NCBI GenBank assembly: GCA_017607445.1
Contig: JAEVHH010000002.1
Span: 4,455,501-4,519,500, forward strand
DNA: 64,000 nucleotides
Source: Histoplasma ohiense
Lineage: Eukaryota > Ascomycota > Eurotiomycetes > Onygenales > Ajellomycetaceae
Direction of reading: 5' to 3'
How positions within the stretch are numbered: the stretch's first letter is position 1; each line of letters begins with the position of its first letter. The notes under the pieces were generated by a model, which had not been told where the DNA came from, ran no database searches, and saw nothing but the letters and a program-made list of their open reading frames with translations. A program made the position numbers and the translations under genes. This document shows, in pieces, positions 60,079-64,000 of this stretch.

Positions 60079-63000
60079 TTATCCCCCTCTACCAGGGTGA
60101 GTGAGGACTTGTAGATGTCAAGGGTGGCAGTGTTCTTCAAGACAGATGTGGATTCCCAGATCAGATGATCATATTCTATTCATTTGACAAGATATTTGCA
60201 GTGGCAGTGATTGATTCTATCATCAAGAATTGCTTTGATTTCCCACTTGAGTTTGTTGTCTTCTTCTATGATAATGAATGGCTGTCAATTGAAGATTCTC
60301 TGTGAGAGGAATGGATCCTCAGCTGTGGGTTGAAACAGGTTCATATGAAAGATGTTGTGAATGTCAGATGAGGTGTTGAGTTGATAATTGTGTGTGTCTA
60401 GCACTTTCTTCACCATATACTTGATATGGTAGTAATCTAGTGTATGTGAGGGGTGATCTGTTTTTATGTTCTTGAGATTCAGTCAGACTTTGTCTTCTAT
60501 ATGATATTGAGTTGCAGAACTTCTTCTGATATTTGCTTGATTCTTATAATCTTACTGAGTGCTGATCATTGAAGCTTCTGCTCATTTGTGAGCTTTCTTC
60601 AGCTTGCTTATGATATTCTCTGCCATCTGTATGAGACTGTGAATGTATGTGGTTTCTTGGAAAGTCTTGAGAAAGTTCAGAACCTCTAAGTTGTATCTGT
60701 GTAGAAGAAAGAATGAGCTTACATCTGTTGTAGCAGAATCTCAACTGTTAATCACAATCTCAGTGTGTGACAGCAGATTGCTTCAGTTGTCTTGTGTGTA
60801 ATTACAGAACTTATGAAGAATGTTCTTTATCATTTATATCATTCTTTTGATAGCTTCATCAGTCTCTGAGTGGTATGCTGTTGATAACTTTTGTTCAATT
60901 CTTAATAATTGACATACACAGGCTCAGAGTGTGCTGATGAATTGACTGTCTCTATCTGATACAATGAATGAAAGCAGACTATGCATACAATAGAATGAGC
61001 TTCTGATGAAGGCATCTGCAACTACTTCAGCATTCATCTTGTCACAGAGCTGTAGTATTACACTCTTGCTGAATCAGTCAACAATGACTAGAATGTTCAT
61101 AGAATCTCTGCTTTTGAGTAAGAAAACTGCAAAATTGATAGCTATATCACATCAAGTTCAGTTGAAGACAGATAGAGGCTTCAGCATCTTTTTTCAGTGT
61201 TCACATCATGCCATCACTGAGCTGCAGCAATCACAGTTGTGTATGAACTGGTGTATGTCTTTTGACATATCTGATCAGTAGAATTCTCAGACAACAATGT
61301 TGTACATGATTTTGCATTCTGAGTGCTCAGTCATCAGTGAGTCATGAATTTCTTGTATGATCTGTGTTTGTAGAGGTTCTGAATCAGAGACTCATCATCT
61401 ATCTCAAAAGTGTAAGCAGTTGTCATCATTGATTGAACATGCTGAGATATCTGTTCTTGAGTATATGCCTGCAGGGAATTGAGATGCTTTACTTCATATG
61501 ACTTCAGCAGCTTGCTGTCAGAATTCATCTGCTTCTGCTGTTAGTCTTCATTGTTCTTTGAGCAAGGGTTCTTGAGCTCAGAACTGGTTGATATGTACAC
61601 AGAGTTTGTCTGATTGTGTAGAACTTTCTATAATCACAGAGTTGATTAACTGATGCTCTTGATGTTTTCATCTGTCATCTAGATCATCAGATGGCATATC
61701 TTATTCTCAGTGAGACAGAACATCTGCAAGAATGTTCTCTACTCCAGATTAATAATGAATTGTGAATGAAAAATGGCTAAGAAACAATGACCAATGCATA
61801 TGTCTCTCAGTGAGCTTATGAGTGATTGTGAAATATTCTAAGTTCTTATGATCAGTAACAATCTCAAACTTCTCAACACTCATAAGTTTGAACTTTCATT
61901 CTTTGAGACATTGTATGATCACTAGAAGCTTCTTGTCATAGATCTTGTAGTTGCATTCAGCAGATGACATCTTTTTTGAGATGAAAGCACAGAGTTGTAA
62001 GACATCTTTATTATCATATTGCATTAGTGCTCTGTCTACTATATAATCTGAGATGTCTGTTTTGAGAATTGTATGCTTATCTGAATTGAATGATTGCAGC
62101 ATTGAAGTGTTTGTGAACATATACTTCAGCTTTTTGAATACTGCATCTGCTTTGTCAGTTCATTGAAATACAGTGTCTTTCTGAGTCAGATCCATCAGTG
62201 GTTGTACAATATTGAAGAAGTCTTTGATGAATCTTCAGTAGAAGTTGATGAATTCTAGAAAGCTTCTAGTCTCTTTTACTGAGACTGATGTCTTTCAGTT
62301 GAGGATTGCTTTCATTTTCTTAGAATCCATGCATACACCTTTTTCAGCTTTGATGATGAATTCTAGATAGATTGTAGACTTGATCTCAAAGTTGCATTTG
62401 TCAATGTTCACTTGCAGTTCAGCTTTATGTAGACAGTCAAGCATTTGTTGTATGTGCTTGTGATGCTCAGTGAGTGATCCATTGATGAAGATCAGAATAT
62501 TGTTCATGTACACTGAGGTGATCTCATCAAGCAGATCTTGTAGAGCCCAGTTAATGTATTTCTGAAATGTGCTTGAAGTGTTCACTAATTCAAAGAGGGT
62601 CACTGTCCATTCATATAATCTGTAACATGTACAAAAAGTGGTTAGTCATTTGTCATCTTCATTAATCCTTATCTTATAGAAGGCTGCAGAGATGTCAAGC
62701 TTTGTAAATCATTTTGCTTTTTCTATTTGTTTGAGTGTTTTGTTGATGAGTGGGAGAGGATATCAGTCCTTTCACATAATCTTGTTGAGTTCTTGGTAGT
62801 CAACACAGAATTGTAAGCCTTCTTCTGATTTCTTTGCAAACAGTACAGATGCTGTGATGAGTGAGTTGCTAATATGAATGAAGTCTTTGTTCAGTAATCT
62901 GTTGAGTGTTTTTTGTAGAATGAGGAGCTTGTTGTGTGATATGCTGTAGAGAGAATCTCAGAGCAGTTGTGAGTTCTTACTGTCTTTCATGATGAGCTCA

Positions 63001-63731
63001 ATTGTATGATCTATACTGGGTTCTCAGTGAGAGGGAAGCTTTTCAGCTTCTTTCTCATCAAACACATCTACAAAGTCTTCATACAATTCAGATAGTTTCT
63101 TGCACAGTTTCTTGAAGTCTTTGAGTTCTAACTTTTCTAATGCTTTTTTGATATCTGTCATGCTAGCAGCAAACACTTGGATGTTCTTCTTCTCATATGC
63201 TTGGCAGATTAGTAGTTTGTACACTTCTGCTGATATCTGAGTGAGATCAGCAGTTCTATCAACATTCTTCTTGTAAACACAGTCATCTTCTGAGAAAATA
63301 AGACAGCAGTTGCATGCATTCAACAAGATTCCAAATTCTATGAGTCATGATAGACTGAGCATTAGATCATACTCAAGATTTTGTATTTCATATATGTATA
63401 CATTCTTTTTCTTGTGTTCTTCTATGTTGATGTTAAATCTTACCATGTTGTAGGAGGCTGATCCTCTGGGGTCATCAAATTCACTAAGCTTATATGGCTT
63501 GAGAAAGGGAATATGCTGAAGCTTATGCTTCTTGACCAGCTGAGTGTCTATAAGAGTGTAATGAAGGAAACCACTGTTTATCATTGCTCATACATTGACT
63601 AGACTATTTACAATGATAGAGATTATGATTGTGTCTGCTTGCATCTTCTGCTCAAATCTTCAGCTAGCTTTCTGCTTCTTGAGCTCTTGTTCATATTTTA
63701 GAGCAAGAGCTTGTCTTTTCTCTGTTTTTGC
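60066..63731 (-). pseudogene. gypsy pol pseudogene, copy H
   Basis: 3666 nt. Protease with N-S-G in place of D-S-G near 63580, so the catalytic Asp has become Asn. RT catalytic box Y-M-N-N near 62500. RNase H lies around 62100-61750, integrase around 61400-60850, and the chromodomain around 60240-60100. Stop TAG at 60068-60066. Confidence 0.85.
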
Positions 63732-64000
63732 CTGTCCACAGACAACACAGTGTTCATGTGTGTGAGGGGTTTACTTGGGGCAATTGCATTCAGACATTGA
63801 TTCACAAAGTGCTCTGGCTTGTCACAGTGTATGCAGACTTCTCTGGCAATTCAGTCAGTGACATTCTTCTCTGAGACATTGAAAATCCTCAGATGACTTG
63901 CATTTATGTGTGGGACTCAGTTCATTGATTCTGATTCAGAGGTGGGGGGTGCTGCAGAGTGGTTCAGAGTGTACACATTTATTCAGTAGAATTCTCTGCA
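63698..64000 (-). pseudogene. gypsy gag pseudogene, copy H, 3' part
   Basis: CCHC knuckle (C-I-H-C-D-K-P-E-H-F-V-N-Q-C) near 63840-63795 and the conserved TAA at 63700-63698. The remainder lies outside the window. Confidence 0.75.

Larger units (their letters stand above)
59545..64000 (-). mobile_element. Ty3/gypsy copy H, runs off the window
   Basis: Minus-strand element: 3' LTR, complete pol and the 3' third of gag. Inserted in LINE M; the left flank is GACAC (59540-59544). It retains TGG at several tryptophan positions where other copies have TGA (for example near 61780 and 62607), so it is less decayed in places. Confidence 0.88.

Overview
The window comes from the nuclear genome of a filamentous fungus, most likely an ascomycete (Pezizomycotina). 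The genes have short GT..AG introns of about 84 nt, and the two intact genes are fungal in type. A gene island of about 6 kb (roughly 4.7-10.3 kb) sits in a dense bed of decayed retrotransposons. The species cannot be named from this sequence.

Gene island. A two-exon JmjC-domain chromatin protein (minus strand, 8238-4990) and COQ2, the mitochondrial 4-hydroxybenzoate polyprenyltransferase of ubiquinone synthesis (plus strand, 8672-9958), are divergently transcribed from a 433-bp spacer. Right of COQ2 lies a broken monothiol glutaredoxin gene of GRX5 type (10351 to about 10760). It still has its intron and its CGFS motif, but carries a frameshift and a TGA stop. CpG dinucleotides are common from about 4.7 to 10.3 kb and become rare on either side, so the island has sharp compositional edges.

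Transposon bed. One Ty3/gypsy chromovirus family accounts for most of the rest, in eight or more copies. Its structure can be read in full: LTRs of 534 or 597 bp built around a 63-bp tandem unit, a gag ORF of exactly 1014 nt with a CCHC knuckle, and a pol region of 3666 nt (protease, RT, RNase H, integrase, chromodomain) in the -1 frame relative to gag. A primer-binding site directly after the LTR is complementary to the copy's own LTR, which suggests self-priming. Four levels of nesting can be reconstructed with exact 5-bp target duplications: copy D (22408-47054) lies in B, E (27063-45623) lies in D, and G (29640-35784) and F (36014-42217, minus) both lie in E. With the inserts removed, the interrupted gag and pol regions regain their full lengths.

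Other elements. A non-LTR (LINE) family with AP endonuclease, RT and RNase H occurs as copies K, J, L and M and as short 3' fragments. Within M sits a separate 1.94-kb insertion (56637-58580) with a 14-bp target duplication; it joins a tRNA-Leu-like head to the RNase H end of a different LINE. A copia-like LTR, a gag-like remnant and a possible Tc1/mariner end are also present.

Decay. Nearly all transposon ORFs are broken by G:C to A:T transitions, mostly at CpG and at CpC/GpG (TGG to TGA, GGA to GAA). The same signature has hit the GRX5 copy. This looks like a RIP-like or methylation-linked process whose context differs from the classic CpA-to-TpA pattern. All coordinates and matches were read by eye; no searches or statistics were run.
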